Source: an uncultured Bacilli bacterium
GTDB lineage: Bacteria > Bacillota_I > Bacilli_A > RF39 > UBA660
Assembly (NCBI GenBank): GCA_944358275.1
Contig: CALVQZ010000140.1
Coordinates: 1 to 25,028 of the forward strand
Direction of reading: 5' to 3'
DNA: 25,028 nucleotides
The translations under genes and the position numbers were made by a program. Of the stretch, positions 7,607 to 16,134 are shown one piece after another; position 1 is the stretch's first letter, and the number at the start of each line of letters is the position of its first letter. Below the pieces are notes generated by a model that saw nothing but the letters and a program-made list of their open reading frames with translations, did no database searches and was not told the DNA's origin.

Positions 7607-8860
7607 CTACCTCCCTTTTACTAATCTGTATATTTTTTTTAATTGTACAGTGAACTTTGAAAATATAAAATACCAAAACTTATTTATAGCTAAATCAAAT
7701 TCTCCTATATATTCTAATAAAATTGGATTATATTTTGCTTTTGTATTTGTCAAATGATCATCTAAAGTACCTTCAACACCTTCTAAATCAGCATAATGAT
7801 ATCCTTTATTTAGCATATCTATAAAACTATTTATATGAACGCTTGCATTAGTGTTTAAATAAGGAAATACTTCTTCAAATGTTCCAGCATATAAATATTC
7901 TACTTTTTTTATACCTTTTTTATTAGGTGGTGTTATCGCAAGTGTTGCTGCAATTGAAATTTCATTTCCATATTTTTCTTTAGCTATTTTAGCATCTTCT
8001 AATTGTTCTTTATATTTTTTTACTAACTTTTCATCTTTTTCTTTATTTATTTCACTTTCTAGGAAAGATTCAAATTTACTAACATTAACTCTTGCTATAT
8101 ACATATAAGCATCATCTTTAAAAGATGTCATTATTTTTTTAAAATATTCTTTACTTCTTAAAGATATTTGTTGCCTATCTTCAGTACTTTTTATTATTCT
8201 ATAAAAATCATCTATATAAGAATTATCGTGAACGCATATAAAAGATACTCCTCTTTTTGTTTGAAAGTCCCCATGATATCTTTTAGCATTTCTCTTAAAG
8301 TTAGATAAAAGTTCACTTTCTGTTAAAGATTTATTATCTTTATCTATTAAACTTATTGCCATATTATATCTAGGTTGTATATATACTCCCATTTTCTTTT
8401 TAAAACCACCATGTATATATCCACATGATTTTAAGTTATTTATCTTTACTTCATTATCTTTTGAATAATTTTTTGGAGATATCTTGTCACTTTTTTTCAT
8501 ATATGTATCGTAATATTCTTCACTAATTGCTACTTGTGGATCTATTTTAACTACAAATGCTTTAATCTTTTTCGCATACTCTTTTATTCCTTTAGTAAAT
8601 TCTTCTAAATATTCTTTATTCGTATAATCTATAAGAAACCCTCTAGGACTATAAATCATCTTTAAATTCATAGGAAATGTTTTAATTAAAAGTAAAGATG
8701 CACCTACTATTTTATTATCTTTATATAATGCACATAAAGTACTATCCCAACTTGATTTAACATTTTTCCACCTAGTATCTTGTGTAATAGGTGCCATAGA
8801 AAAATTTTCTATAAATTCATTATATTCTTTTTTATCTATATCTACTTTAAACTTATACAT
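7607..8860 (-). CDS. FemABX-family peptidoglycan bridge aminoacyltransferase
   Basis: Protein of 417 aa matching the Fem family, which transfers amino acids from aminoacyl-tRNA to the side chain of lipid II at the inner membrane face to build the interpeptide bridge. Two GNAT-like halves are seen, with an antiparallel charged helical arm near residues 250-290 as in FemA. The pattern Y-S-P-R-G near residue 74 and the C-terminal block ending Y-N-P-I-L-L-E-Y-I-G-E-F-D-L are typical. It lacks a signal peptide, as expected. The amino acid added cannot be read from sequence. Start: AGGTGATAAT before the ATG. It has its own promoter inside the 3' end of the xer gene and overlaps the M23 ribosome site downstream. 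Confidence 0.9.
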   Translation of the reverse strand: MYKFKVDIDKKEYNEFIENFSMAPITQDTRWKNVKSSWDSTLCALYKDNKIVGASLLLIKTFPMNLKMIYSPRGFLIDYTNKEYLEEFTKGIKEYAKKIKAFVVKIDPQVAISEEYYDTYMKKSDKISPKNYSKDNEVKINNLKSCGYIHGGFKKKMGVYIQPRYNMAISLIDKDNKSLTESELLSNFKRNAKRYHGDFQTKRGVSFICVHDNSYIDDFYRIIKSTEDRQQISLRSKEYFKKIMTSFKDDAYMYIARVNVSKFESFLESEINKEKDEKLVKKYKEQLEDAKIAKEKYGNEISIAATLAITPPNKKGIKKVEYLYAGTFEEVFPYLNTNASVHINSFIDMLNKGYHYADLEGVEGTLDDHLTNTKAKYNPILLEYIGEFDLAINKFWYFIFSKFTVQLKKIYRLVKGR

Positions 8861-8880
8861 ATTATCACCTACTATTATTC

Positions 8881-8909
8881 ATTATATCATTTATATATTA
8901 AAATGTCAT
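8881..8909 (-). promoter_or_regulatory. Probable promoter of the femABX-M23-mtnN group
   Basis: On the minus strand ATGACA (8909-8904) and TATAAT (8886-8881) are 17 bp apart, with a TGA just before the -10 giving an extended -10. The -35 lies in the last codons of the recombinase gene. The match is good, but the site has no other support. Confidence 0.6.
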
Positions 8910-9805
8910 TTTGATTTTGCTCTTGGATGACTATCTAAATATACTTTTCTTAATCTTTCATTAGATACATGTGTATATATACCTGTCGTATCGAGTGACG
9001 AATGCCCTAGTAATTCTTTTACTATAAGTATGTCACATCCTTCATTTAAAAGATGTGTTGCAAAGGTATGTCTTAATACGTGTGGTGTTACTTTCTTTTT
9101 TATTGCTGCTTTTTCTATTAAATCATTTATGATAAGCTCTACACTTCTTGTAGTAAGTGGTTTATCTTTTTTGTAAGATCCTACAATTAAGTAAGGATTA
9201 CTCTTATTATTAAGAAGTGCTTTTCTCCCTTCTATTAAATATAATTCTAATATATCTTTACAAACATCTCCATAAAAAACTATTCTTTCTTTAGAACCTT
9301 TTCCTAAAATTCTTATTGTCTTATTACCTAAATTTATATCGCTTAATTTAATATTACATAGCTCTGCTACTCTTATACCTGAATCATATAATAATTCTAA
9401 AATAAGCCTATTTCTTTGCCCAATAGGAGATGATATATCAGGTGTATTAAATAGCACTGTAACTTCCTCATTTGTAATATACTTTGGAAGAATTTTTTCT
9501 TTTTTAGGAAGTGAAATATACTTAAATATATTATCTTTTATTAAATTATTATCGTATAAATATGAATAAAATGTTCTTAATGAACTAATCTTTCTAGATA
9601 TAGTTTTTGCTTTATAATTCTTATCATATAATTTTACTAAGTAAGATTTAACATCATTATATGTAAGTTTATATTCATCTAATTTATTACACTTACAATA
9701 ATTTATAAAATCTAATATATCTAGTTCATAATTTTTGATAGTGTACTTACTATAACCTCTTTCACTATCTAAATAACTAATAAATTTTTTTAACACTATC
9801 ACCAT
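8906..9805 (-). CDS. Xer tyrosine recombinase (XerC/XerD type)
   Basis: Site-specific recombinase (299 aa) with an N-terminal SAM-like core-binding domain (about 1-95) and a C-terminal catalytic domain. The catalytic set is complete: R145 (S-G-I-R-V-A-E-L), a Lys near 170 (G-K-G-S-K-E-R), H242-x2-R245, H268 (L-G-H-S-S) and nucleophile Y277 in G-I-Y-T-H-V. The length equals XerC/XerD. It lies two genes downstream of ftsK, so resolving chromosome dimers at dif is the natural role; XerC and XerD cannot be separated with confidence. The ATG used is two bases after the previous stop and has no clear ribosome site, so translation is probably coupled. In-frame GTG codons at 9802 and 9796 are alternatives. 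Confidence 0.93.
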   Translation of the reverse strand: MVIVLKKFISYLDSERGYSKYTIKNYELDILDFINYCKCNKLDEYKLTYNDVKSYLVKLYDKNYKAKTISRKISSLRTFYSYLYDNNLIKDNIFKYISLPKKEKILPKYITNEEVTVLFNTPDISSPIGQRNRLILELLYDSGIRVAELCNIKLSDINLGNKTIRILGKGSKERIVFYGDVCKDILELYLIEGRKALLNNKSNPYLIVGSYKKDKPLTTRSVELIINDLIEKAAIKKKVTPHVLRHTFATHLLNEGCDILIVKELLGHSSLDTTGIYTHVSNERLRKVYLDSHPRAKSK

Positions 9806-9807
9806 AA

Positions 9808-10509
9808 TTATTTTATTCTTCTATGTTCATCAAAACAAGATAAGTCTTTATGATGATTAAAATCTTCTATATCAAGTAATTCTCTTTCATATTCTTTCAA
9901 ATATCTTAATCTATCTTCTATAATTTCATTTTCATCTATTTCTACTTGTCTACTAGATGTTTCATCTTTACTAGAACTTCTTTTTTTATCTTTAGTTTTT
10001 TCATAATTTTTCATACTTAGATATATATTTCTTACACCTTTATATGTTTTAAATAATTTTTCAGCAAAAGTTTGCATAAGTTCAGAGTAATCTTCATTAT
10101 TTTTTATTAGTGCTTCTATTCCTTCTGCAATAGGTTTAAAGTTTTTTACATTTTTGTATTTTTTTACAAATTGTAAAGCAAAATTTCTATCGAATATCAT
10201 TGCTTCAAACTTAGCCATAACTGAATCAATATTAAGAACAGAAGAATCCTTTTTATATAGTGGAATCCCTTCTTTTTTATATGTCGATTTATCTTTAGTT
10301 GTAGGTTCCATCCATATTTCTACATTTTTAAAATCACTTACTTTCATATCTAATTTTTTATTTTGTAATATTGTAGAAATAAGTTCTTTTTTATTTTCAT
10401 ATTTTGTAGTTCTTTCATCCATAGTTCTTAATGTAATAGGTTTACTAAAAACTTTATATTTAGTACCATCCTTACCTATTAGAACTAAATAATAATGTTC
10501 TCCTCTCAC
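9808..10509 (-). CDS. Unknown 233-aa protein between ftsK and xer
   Basis: I do not recognise this family. It is a soluble, lysine- and glutamate-rich protein without signal peptide or membrane segment. Residues 1-40 look like a beta-rich start (Y-Y-L-V-L-I-G-K-D-G-T-K-Y-K-V-F). Residues 130-175 are helical. From about 175 a low-complexity basic/serine linker (K-K-R-S-S-S-K-D-E) leads to a charged C-terminal helix. It starts at a GTG overlapping the ftsK TAG stop, with no upstream ribosome site; an AGAGGAG lies just inside the gene but precedes no standard start codon in frame. The ftsK and xer neighbours suggest, but do not prove, a link to chromosome segregation or division. Confidence 0.75.
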   Translation of the reverse strand: MRGEHYYLVLIGKDGTKYKVFSKPITLRTMDERTTKYENKKELISTILQNKKLDMKVSDFKNVEIWMEPTTKDKSTYKKEGIPLYKKDSSVLNIDSVMAKFEAMIFDRNFALQFVKKYKNVKNFKPIAEGIEALIKNNEDYSELMQTFAEKLFKTYKGVRNIYLSMKNYEKTKDKKRSSSKDETSSRQVEIDENEIIEDRLRYLKEYERELLDIEDFNHHKDLSCFDEHRRIK

Positions 10510-12716
10510 TAATTATCATCTTCTTTCTCTTCTAATTTTACTAAAACTTCTCTTGGTTTAGATCCATTTTGAGGACCAACTATTCCTCTTTCTTCAAGTA
10601 AATCCATTATTCTTGCTGCTCTATTATATCCTAGTTTGAATTTTCTTTGAAGAAGTGATGCGCTTGCCTTACCTGTTTTTACTACAAATTCAACTATTTC
10701 TTTATATAATGGATCATCATATTCACAATCAGTATCCTCATCATCATGACGAATAGAACTTGTATCTGTATTAAATCTATCATCATATTGCGCTTTTTGT
10801 TGTGATACTGTGTAATCTATTACTCTTTTTATCTCTTCATCAGAAACGAATGCACCTTGTATTCTAACAGGTGTATTTTCTCCCATAGGAAGAAAAAGCA
10901 TATCTCCTTTTCCTAATAGTTTTTCAGCACCTGTCATATCTAATATAGTTCTTGAATCTATACTTGAAGATACTGCAAAAGATATACGAGATGGTATATT
11001 AGCTTTTACTATACCTGTAATTACATCTGTAGATGGTCTTTGTGTTGCAACTATAAGATGTATTCCTGCTGCTCTTGCCATTTGGGTAATTCTTAAAATC
11101 GAATCTTCTACTTCTTTTGCTGCTACAAGCATTAAATCAGCAAGTTCATCTATTATTATTATGATATACGGTAATTTTTCTAATTTGCCATTTAAGTTTC
11201 TTCTTCTATCTTCTACATATCTATTGTAATCAGTTATATTTTTTGTCTTAGAATCTTCAAATAAATTATATCTTCTTTCCATTTCAGATACCATTTTCAT
11301 AAGAGCAATAGATGCTTTTTTAGGATCAGTTACAACAGGCATCAAAAGATGAGGTACACCATTATACATACTCATTTCAACTTTTTTATTTTCTTCTAAA
11401 ACCATCATTACTTCATCAGATTTACATCTTAAAAGAAGTGTCGTTATTATAGAATTTATACATACTGATTTACCACTACCAGTTGCACCTGCCACTAAGA
11501 GGTGTGGTGTTTTATTTATTTCCATAAACATAGTTTTACCCATTATGTTTTTACCAAGTGCGACTGCTAACTTACTATTTTCTAGTGTTTTTGGAATATC
11601 CTCAATTATTTCTCTTAAAGATACACCTACACTCATCTTATTAGGAAGTTCTATTCCTATTGTACTTTTTCCTGGTATTGGAGCTTGTATTCTTACATCC
11701 TTTGCTGCAAGAGAAAGTGCTATCTCTCTTTGAATACTAAGCACTTTATTAACCTTAGTACCACTTTTTAATTCAATTTCATATTGAGTTATGGAAGGTC
11801 CTATATTTATTTCTACAACTTTACCAACTATGTCAAAATCACTCAATGTTCTTTCTAATTTTTCAACATTTTGCTTTACTACACTTCTATTTTCACTAGC
11901 ATTTATTTTACTAGGTTTCTTTAAAAGTGTTCTAAAATCTGGAAGCACATAATTACTAACTACCACATCATCATAAGATATAGTCGATACATCTTCCTCT
12001 TCATCTATAGAAATATCTTTAGACTCATCTAATTCTTCTAAACTAGTTATAACTTTTCTACTAGTTAATTCTTCAGTTTCACCATCTTTTTCTTCATCTA
12101 TATTAACAGTAATGCCCTGCTTTTTAAATTCTCTTTTAAATGTAAAGTTCTTTAGTTTTGTAAATATAGATTTTATTAAAGACACTATAGATACATTAAA
12201 CATAATTATTAGTCCACATATAATTAAGAAAATCGATACTACATAAGTTCCTTTTATAGAAAATAATTTTACAAAAAGTAATGAAAATATAGCACCTATA
12301 ATTCCTCCTCCAGTAGGGATAAAATTATTACCAAATACATTTAATAATCCTTCTATAGTACTTTCAAATGTTGCAATTACTAAAGAATTATTTTTTGTTA
12401 CATAATTTATATGACAAAATACAAGTAGTCCAATTAAAACTATATAAAGTCCACATAATTTTAATGCAAAAATATTTGGCTTATCATTTTTTACTAAAGC
12501 ATAAGCTCCATACACAAAGATAAGTATTAAAGGAATAACCCATAATGAACCAGTTAAAAATACACAAAAATTAGAAATAATTTTACCAACAGGTCCAAAT
12601 ATCTCAGCACCACCAAAACCTATTATAGATATAAGTATCCACAATAATCCTGTGAGTTCAAATCCATGTGGATTTTTATTTTCTTCTTTTTCTTTTCTTT
12701 TTTTCTTCTTTGCCAT
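10509..12716 (-). CDS. ftsK: DNA translocase FtsK/SpoIIIE
   Basis: Septal double-stranded-DNA pump of 735 aa. The N-terminus carries about four membrane segments (residues 20-180), then a short acidic linker, the alpha domain (about 270-370), the RecA-like beta motor and a C-terminal gamma winged helix (about 665-735) that reads KOPS-type sequences. Walker A is G-A-T-G-S-G-K-S near residue 408; Walker B is I-I-I-I-D-E-L-A near 520. The T-Q-R-P-S-T-D-V-I-T-G-I block is intact. One oddity: the stretch that normally reads I-D-P-K-x-V-E after the first motor strand is E-E-N-K-K-V-E here. The gene fits both FtsK and SpoIIIE; since gpr and a spoIIP relic are present, a sporulation role in an ancestor is possible. 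Start: AGGAAG site before the ATG. Confidence 0.95.
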   Translation of the reverse strand: MAKKKKRKEKEENKNPHGFELTGLLWILISIIGFGGAEIFGPVGKIISNFCVFLTGSLWVIPLILIFVYGAYALVKNDKPNIFALKLCGLYIVLIGLLVFCHINYVTKNNSLVIATFESTIEGLLNVFGNNFIPTGGGIIGAIFSLLFVKLFSIKGTYVVSIFLIICGLIIMFNVSIVSLIKSIFTKLKNFTFKREFKKQGITVNIDEEKDGETEELTSRKVITSLEELDESKDISIDEEEDVSTISYDDVVVSNYVLPDFRTLLKKPSKINASENRSVVKQNVEKLERTLSDFDIVGKVVEINIGPSITQYEIELKSGTKVNKVLSIQREIALSLAAKDVRIQAPIPGKSTIGIELPNKMSVGVSLREIIEDIPKTLENSKLAVALGKNIMGKTMFMEINKTPHLLVAGATGSGKSVCINSIITTLLLRCKSDEVMMVLEENKKVEMSMYNGVPHLLMPVVTDPKKASIALMKMVSEMERRYNLFEDSKTKNITDYNRYVEDRRRNLNGKLEKLPYIIIIIDELADLMLVAAKEVEDSILRITQMARAAGIHLIVATQRPSTDVITGIVKANIPSRISFAVSSSIDSRTILDMTGAEKLLGKGDMLFLPMGENTPVRIQGAFVSDEEIKRVIDYTVSQQKAQYDDRFNTDTSSIRHDDEDTDCEYDDPLYKEIVEFVVKTGKASASLLQRKFKLGYNRAARIMDLLEERGIVGPQNGSKPREVLVKLEEKEDDN

Positions 12717-12790
12717 ATCATAACACTTCCTATCTTAAACAATTATTGAATAAATTAAATTCTTGTACTTTAATATTCTTTTCATATACA

Positions 12791-12819
12791 ATTATAGCAC
12801 AAATACTCTAATCAAAAAA
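12791..12819 (-). promoter_or_regulatory. Probable ftsK promoter (extended -10)
   Basis: On the minus strand TATAAT at 12796-12791 is preceded by TGTGC, giving an extended -10. A T-rich hexamer 17 bp upstream is only a weak -35. It sits about 75 bp before the ftsK start and just after the terminator of the preceding lipoprotein gene. Confidence 0.6.
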
Positions 12820-12827
12820 GTTTAACG

Positions 12828-12855
12828 AAAAAAAACTCTACATTAAAGTAAAGTT
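12828..12855 (-). terminator. Intrinsic terminator of the flavin electron-transfer operon
   Basis: On the minus strand the eight-base stem AACTTTAC / GTAGAGTT (one G-T pair) encloses the loop TTTAAT and is followed by a run of Ts. It begins ten bases after the FMN-binding lipoprotein gene. Confidence 0.82.
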
Positions 12856-12864
12856 CTTTTAATA

Positions 12865-13320
12865 TTATTTTGCTTGTTCTAGTGCATTTTCTAAAGCTTT
12901 ATATAGTGCATTTATTTTCATAGTAACACCAGCAACTGCATCTGTCTTACCATCTTCATCTAATTCTATAAATGAAATCCCTTGATTTTCTACTACTTTT
13001 GCTTCTAATAAGTTAACTTGTTCATACCATTCTTTTCCTGCTTCACTATGACTTTTCATTCCATAATCATCACCTAAAGTCTTCTTAGTAGTAAGAACTT
13101 CATCTTTTGTATAAGTAGTATCTAAGAATACTGATTTAATCATTCCAGTAGAATCTACGTATACTACTGCTGTTGCAACAGCATTACTTCCACCATATGT
13201 ATCTTCATATGTTCCAAAATAAGTTCCTTCCTTATACTCTCCTGTACTAACTTTTTCACAGCCAGTAAAAAGTAATAAACATAAAACTAATGCACAAAAT
13301 ATACCGAAATACTTTTTCAT
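12865..13320 (-). CDS. FMN-binding domain lipoprotein (PplA-like)
   Basis: Secreted lipoprotein of 151 aa. The signal peptide ends in the lipobox L-L-F-T-G-C with Cys at residue 20. The rest is one FMN_bind domain, whose C-terminal D-A-V-A-G-V-T corresponds to the ApbE flavinylation motif; the final Thr is the expected covalent FMN site. The usual S/T-G-A-T is relaxed to A-G-V-T. In Listeria, PplA is a surface flavoprotein that passes electrons to outside acceptors; PplA has two such domains, this protein one. It is the last gene of a run with an ApbE transferase, a NusG-II protein and a Gx transporter, which strongly supports the role. It has its own promoter and a perfect AAGGAGG site, so it may be made in excess over the other components. 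Confidence 0.88.
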   Translation of the reverse strand: MKKYFGIFCALVLCLLLFTGCEKVSTGEYKEGTYFGTYEDTYGGSNAVATAVVYVDSTGMIKSVFLDTTYTKDEVLTTKKTLGDDYGMKSHSEAGKEWYEQVNLLEAKVVENQGISFIELDEDGKTDAVAGVTMKINALYKALENALEQAK

Positions 13321-13344
13321 ATGTCCTCCTTATCTTACGATAAC

Positions 13345-13374
13345 ATTATATAATACTTTTTTATCAAATTGCAA
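13345..13374 (-). promoter_or_regulatory. Internal promoter of the FMN lipoprotein gene
   Basis: On the minus strand TTGCAA (13374-13369) and TATAAT (13350-13345) are 18 bp apart in the 64-bp gap before the gene. It would give extra transcription of the lipoprotein alone. Confidence 0.6.
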
Positions 13375-13384
13375 TAAAAACTAC

Positions 13385-13876
13385 TTAACTTGAATAATAT
13401 TTTACAACCTTATTTGAAATAATACCAACTATAATACCAGTAATTATAGAGCTTATAAGTAATATTGGTAAATAATACATTACATTTATATTAGATAAAA
13501 ATATACATGCGGCCATTATTTGACCAATACTATGGAATATTGCTCCTACTACACTTACACCTACTATACTCATACTCGTATATTTTTTTGATAAATACAT
13601 TGCAATTATACTAAATATTGCTCCAAACAAACTAAAGAAAAAACTAATACTAAATAGACCCGTTCTAAGTATTCCTATAAGTATAACTCTTAATATCGAT
13701 ATATATAATGCATCTTTAAAAGATAACTCATATATTGCAAATATTATTACTATATTAGCAAGACCCAACTTAATACCTGGAATAACACCACTAATTGGAA
13801 TAAAACTTTCTATCAAACCAAGTACTACAGATATACTTAAAAGCATAGATAACTTAGCTATTCTTTTTGTATCCAT
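13385..13876 (-). CDS. Gx transporter family membrane protein (EetB-like)
   Basis: Integral membrane protein of 163 aa with about five hydrophobic segments and a glycine/isoleucine-rich pattern. The early motif I-S-G-V-I-P-G-I-K-L-G-L-A-N is characteristic of the family once called heptaprenyl diphosphate synthase component I and now Gx transporter, which includes EetB of flavin-based electron transfer loci. It directly follows the NusG-II gene, as in Listeria. What it transports, or whether it relays electrons or quinone, is not established. Start has an AGAGGTG site. Confidence 0.82.
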   Translation of the reverse strand: MDTKRIAKLSMLLSISVVLGLIESFIPISGVIPGIKLGLANIVIIFAIYELSFKDALYISILRVILIGILRTGLFSISFFFSLFGAIFSIIAMYLSKKYTSMSIVGVSVVGAIFHSIGQIMAACIFLSNINVMYYLPILLISSIITGIIVGIISNKVVKYYSS

Positions 13877-13885
13877 ATAACACCT

Positions 13886-14227
13886 CTATCCTATAACCGC
13901 ATCTAACTCTTTACTTTGAAAATTTATAACTATTTTATTTGGAAGGCAAACTATCGAACCTGTATTAGTAAATCCTTGTTTACTACATATATGAAGTGGA
14001 GAATTTTCTTTATAAACTCTTAATTTATTATTTTTTACTTCGATTAAAACTTCTCCATTATAACCTTCTACTTTATAATTATCATCTTTACTTAAATTTA
14101 TCTTTAATACTAGATCATTATCATAATATACATAAGCATAATTATTTTTTTTTAAATTACTAAATAAAAGAAATATGATAGAAAATACTAAAACACATAT
14201 TATTAACTTAAGATCAGACTTGTTCAT
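13886..14227 (-). CDS. NusG domain II protein (EetA-like)
   Basis: Small membrane-anchored extracytoplasmic protein (113 aa): one N-terminal membrane helix (about residues 6-24), then a NusG domain II with the family end motif S-I-V-C-L-P-N-K-I-V-I. The domain normally has D-C-P...C before this; here it reads N-S-P-L-H-I-C, so one of the usual cysteines is missing. In electron transfer loci this family pairs with the Gx transporter. An in-frame ATG at 14263 overlaps apbE by 50 bp without a ribosome site; ATG 14227 has AAGGA ten bases upstream and begins right at the basic lead of the membrane helix, so I chose it. It still overlaps apbE by 14 bp. Confidence 0.8.
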   Translation of the reverse strand: MNKSDLKLIICVLVFSIIFLLFSNLKKNNYAYVYYDNDLVLKINLSKDDNYKVEGYNGEVLIEVKNNKLRVYKENSPLHICSKQGFTNTGSIVCLPNKIVINFQSKELDAVIG

Positions 14228-15194
14228 ACAAGTTAAATCCTTCTGAATAATATATTTCATCACTATACCATATTGCTTCTACTCCATCAAGATTATTAAC
14301 TAGTTCTAATCCATCTTCTATTGGAAGTAAGAATAAATATGTCGATAAGATATCCGCATATCCACTATCTTTTGTTATAACAGTAACACTTTTTGTAAAA
14401 TTTTCAGGAAATAATGTTTTTGGATTTATTATATGATTATAGTTTTTACCATTTACTTCATAATATCTTTGATAACTACCACTAGTAACGATGCTTACAT
14501 TTTCAACAGACACTGTTTTATAAATGTTACTCGTATTAAATGGCTCTTCTAATCCGACAGAGTATTTACCAATCTTATAACTCTCTCCTACTTTTACATT
14601 GCCACCTGCATTTATTAAATATTTATTACATCCATTTTCTTCAAAATATTCAGCAACTTTCTCTGTTACATATCCTTTAGCATACGCTCCTAAATCTAAT
14701 TTAATATCACTTTTCTTCATAAAAATATTATCTTTTAAATAAATATCTTTAATATTTATATTTTTATCCATAAGTTCATAAGTCTTTGGTACTTTCTTAC
14801 CTTCTTCTCTATATTCTTTCCATACGTCTATTACATTACCTAAAGCAATATTAACATACCCTTCTGTCTTATCATACATAGTAATTCCATAATCAATAAG
14901 AGAAAAAAGTCTTGAATCTATTTCCACTTCTTTATTTTCCTCTAATTCATTATTTAAGTAATATAAATTTATAACACCATCATATGAATTATATCTATCT
15001 ACCAGTTCATGATATTCTTTATACATTTTTTTTGCATTAGAAAGCAATTTTTCACCTTCTTTTTTATCTACATCATAAACTTTAATTTCAATATATGTAT
15101 CCATATAAATAAAACCATCTTTATACATCCTTTTATTAGTACATGATGTTAGAAATAATAAAAGAAAAACAATAATAACAAATAATTTTTTCAC
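14214..15194 (-). CDS. apbE: ApbE-type FAD:protein FMN transferase lipoprotein
   Basis: Lipoprotein (326 aa; lipobox L-F-L-T-S-C, Cys at residue 18) that moves FMN from FAD onto a Thr of extracytoplasmic flavoproteins. Diagnostic blocks are present: Y-M-D-T-Y-I-E-I near 30, D-L-G-A-Y-A-K-G-Y near 170, N-A-G-G-N near 196 and H-I-I-N-P-K-T near 256, where most members have H-I-I-D-P-R-T-G. Its substrate is very likely the FMN-binding lipoprotein three genes downstream, as for FmnB and PplA in Listeria. The start is GTG with a GAGGTG site five bases upstream. It follows the pseudouridine synthase gene by 18 bp, suggesting shared transcription. Confidence 0.92.
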   Translation of the reverse strand: MKKLFVIIVFLLLFLTSCTNKRMYKDGFIYMDTYIEIKVYDVDKKEGEKLLSNAKKMYKEYHELVDRYNSYDGVINLYYLNNELEENKEVEIDSRLFSLIDYGITMYDKTEGYVNIALGNVIDVWKEYREEGKKVPKTYELMDKNINIKDIYLKDNIFMKKSDIKLDLGAYAKGYVTEKVAEYFEENGCNKYLINAGGNVKVGESYKIGKYSVGLEEPFNTSNIYKTVSVENVSIVTSGSYQRYYEVNGKNYNHIINPKTLFPENFTKSVTVITKDSGYADILSTYLFLLPIEDGLELVNNLDGVEAIWYSDEIYYSEGFNLYEQV

Positions 15195-15212
15195 AATATC
15201 ACCTCACAAATT

Positions 15213-16049
15213 TTATTTAAAGTAATCATCGAATAAACTAGGATATTTACTCTTTACTTTAATCAATTTATTATTAACAGGATTTATAAACTCAATATAT
15301 TCACAATGTAACATAAGTCTTTTTGAATCACCTTTATAGCCATATTTCATGTCACCAACTATAGAATGACCAATATCTTTCATATGCACTCTTATTTGAT
15401 TTTTTCTTCCTGTATATAAATATATATTTAACATACTATATTTACTATTACACTTAACTTTTTCATATTCAGTTATAGCAAGTTTACCTTTATTAGAACT
15501 ATATACTATATGCTCTTTATTTTCAGATAAATATGACTTTATAATTCCTTTTTCATCAGTAACTCCATTAACAATAGCAACATATTTTCTAACACTCACT
15601 ATATCATTCCATTTTGTTTGAAGAATTTCTTTTGTCTTTTTATCTTTTGCAAACACGACAATACCACTAGTGTCTTTATCTAATCTATTTACAATAAATA
15701 TCTTTTTATTTTTAATATTCTTTTTAACATAACTAGATACCTCTTTATATAAAGTTCTTTCTTTTTCTTTTGAAGTGGAAATGGTAAGTAGTCCACTAGG
15801 TTTAGATACGATTATTAAATACTCATCTTCATACAATATATCTAAAGATGTATGAAATAATTTTATAACAATTTTATCTTTAGGCTCTAAAATAAAATCA
15901 TGTTTTCTAACTACTCTTTCATTTACATATACGCATTCATTCTTTAAGAAAGCTTTTATATTCTTCTTTGGTTTATTTACCACTTCATATAAAAAATCTA
16001 AAAGTTTTGCCTTCTTATCAACATTATATTCAAGAATATTATTCTTCAT
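15213..16049 (-). CDS. RluA-family pseudouridine synthase
   Basis: RNA pseudouridine synthase of 278 aa. An S4-type RNA-binding region lies at about 14-70 and the catalytic domain follows. The catalytic Asp is in V-N-R-L-D-K-D-T-S-G near residue 120 (the common H-R-L-D has Asn for His here). The later R-K-N-Q-I-R-V-H-M motif is intact and matches the RluA/RluC/RluD group. The target uridines (23S rRNA for RluC/D) cannot be assigned. It is the first gene upstream of the electron transfer set; the functional link is unclear and may be only positional. Ribosome site GGTG before the ATG. Confidence 0.9.
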   Translation of the reverse strand: MKNNILEYNVDKKAKLLDFLYEVVNKPKKNIKAFLKNECVYVNERVVRKHDFILEPKDKIVIKLFHTSLDILYEDEYLIIVSKPSGLLTISTSKEKERTLYKEVSSYVKKNIKNKKIFIVNRLDKDTSGIVVFAKDKKTKEILQTKWNDIVSVRKYVAIVNGVTDEKGIIKSYLSENKEHIVYSSNKGKLAITEYEKVKCNSKYSMLNIYLYTGRKNQIRVHMKDIGHSIVGDMKYGYKGDSKRLMLHCEYIEFINPVNNKLIKVKSKYPSLFDDYFK

Positions 16050-16103
16050 AACAACACCAATTATATTTTATCACATATTCTATATAAAAGTAACAAAAAT
16101 ACT

Positions 16104-16130
16104 AAAAAAAGCATATATGTTTTTATATGC
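16104..16130 (-). terminator. Intrinsic terminator after the spoIIP-like pair
   Basis: On the minus strand GCATATA (16130-16124) pairs with TATATGC (16117-16111) around a six-base loop, followed by seven Ts. It lies four bases after the stop of the 107-aa gene. The stem closely resembles the terminator at 17303-17332. Confidence 0.85.
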
Positions 16131-16134
16131 CAAT

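Noticed and set aside
8906..9805. Xer gene as a phage or transposon integrase
   Set aside because: Its length, full motif set and place near ftsK fit the housekeeping Xer recombinase; no other mobile genes or att repeats were seen.
10154..10492. Plus-strand 112-codon ORF
   Set aside because: Antisense shadow of the 233-aa gene; composition is that of reversed AT-rich coding DNA.
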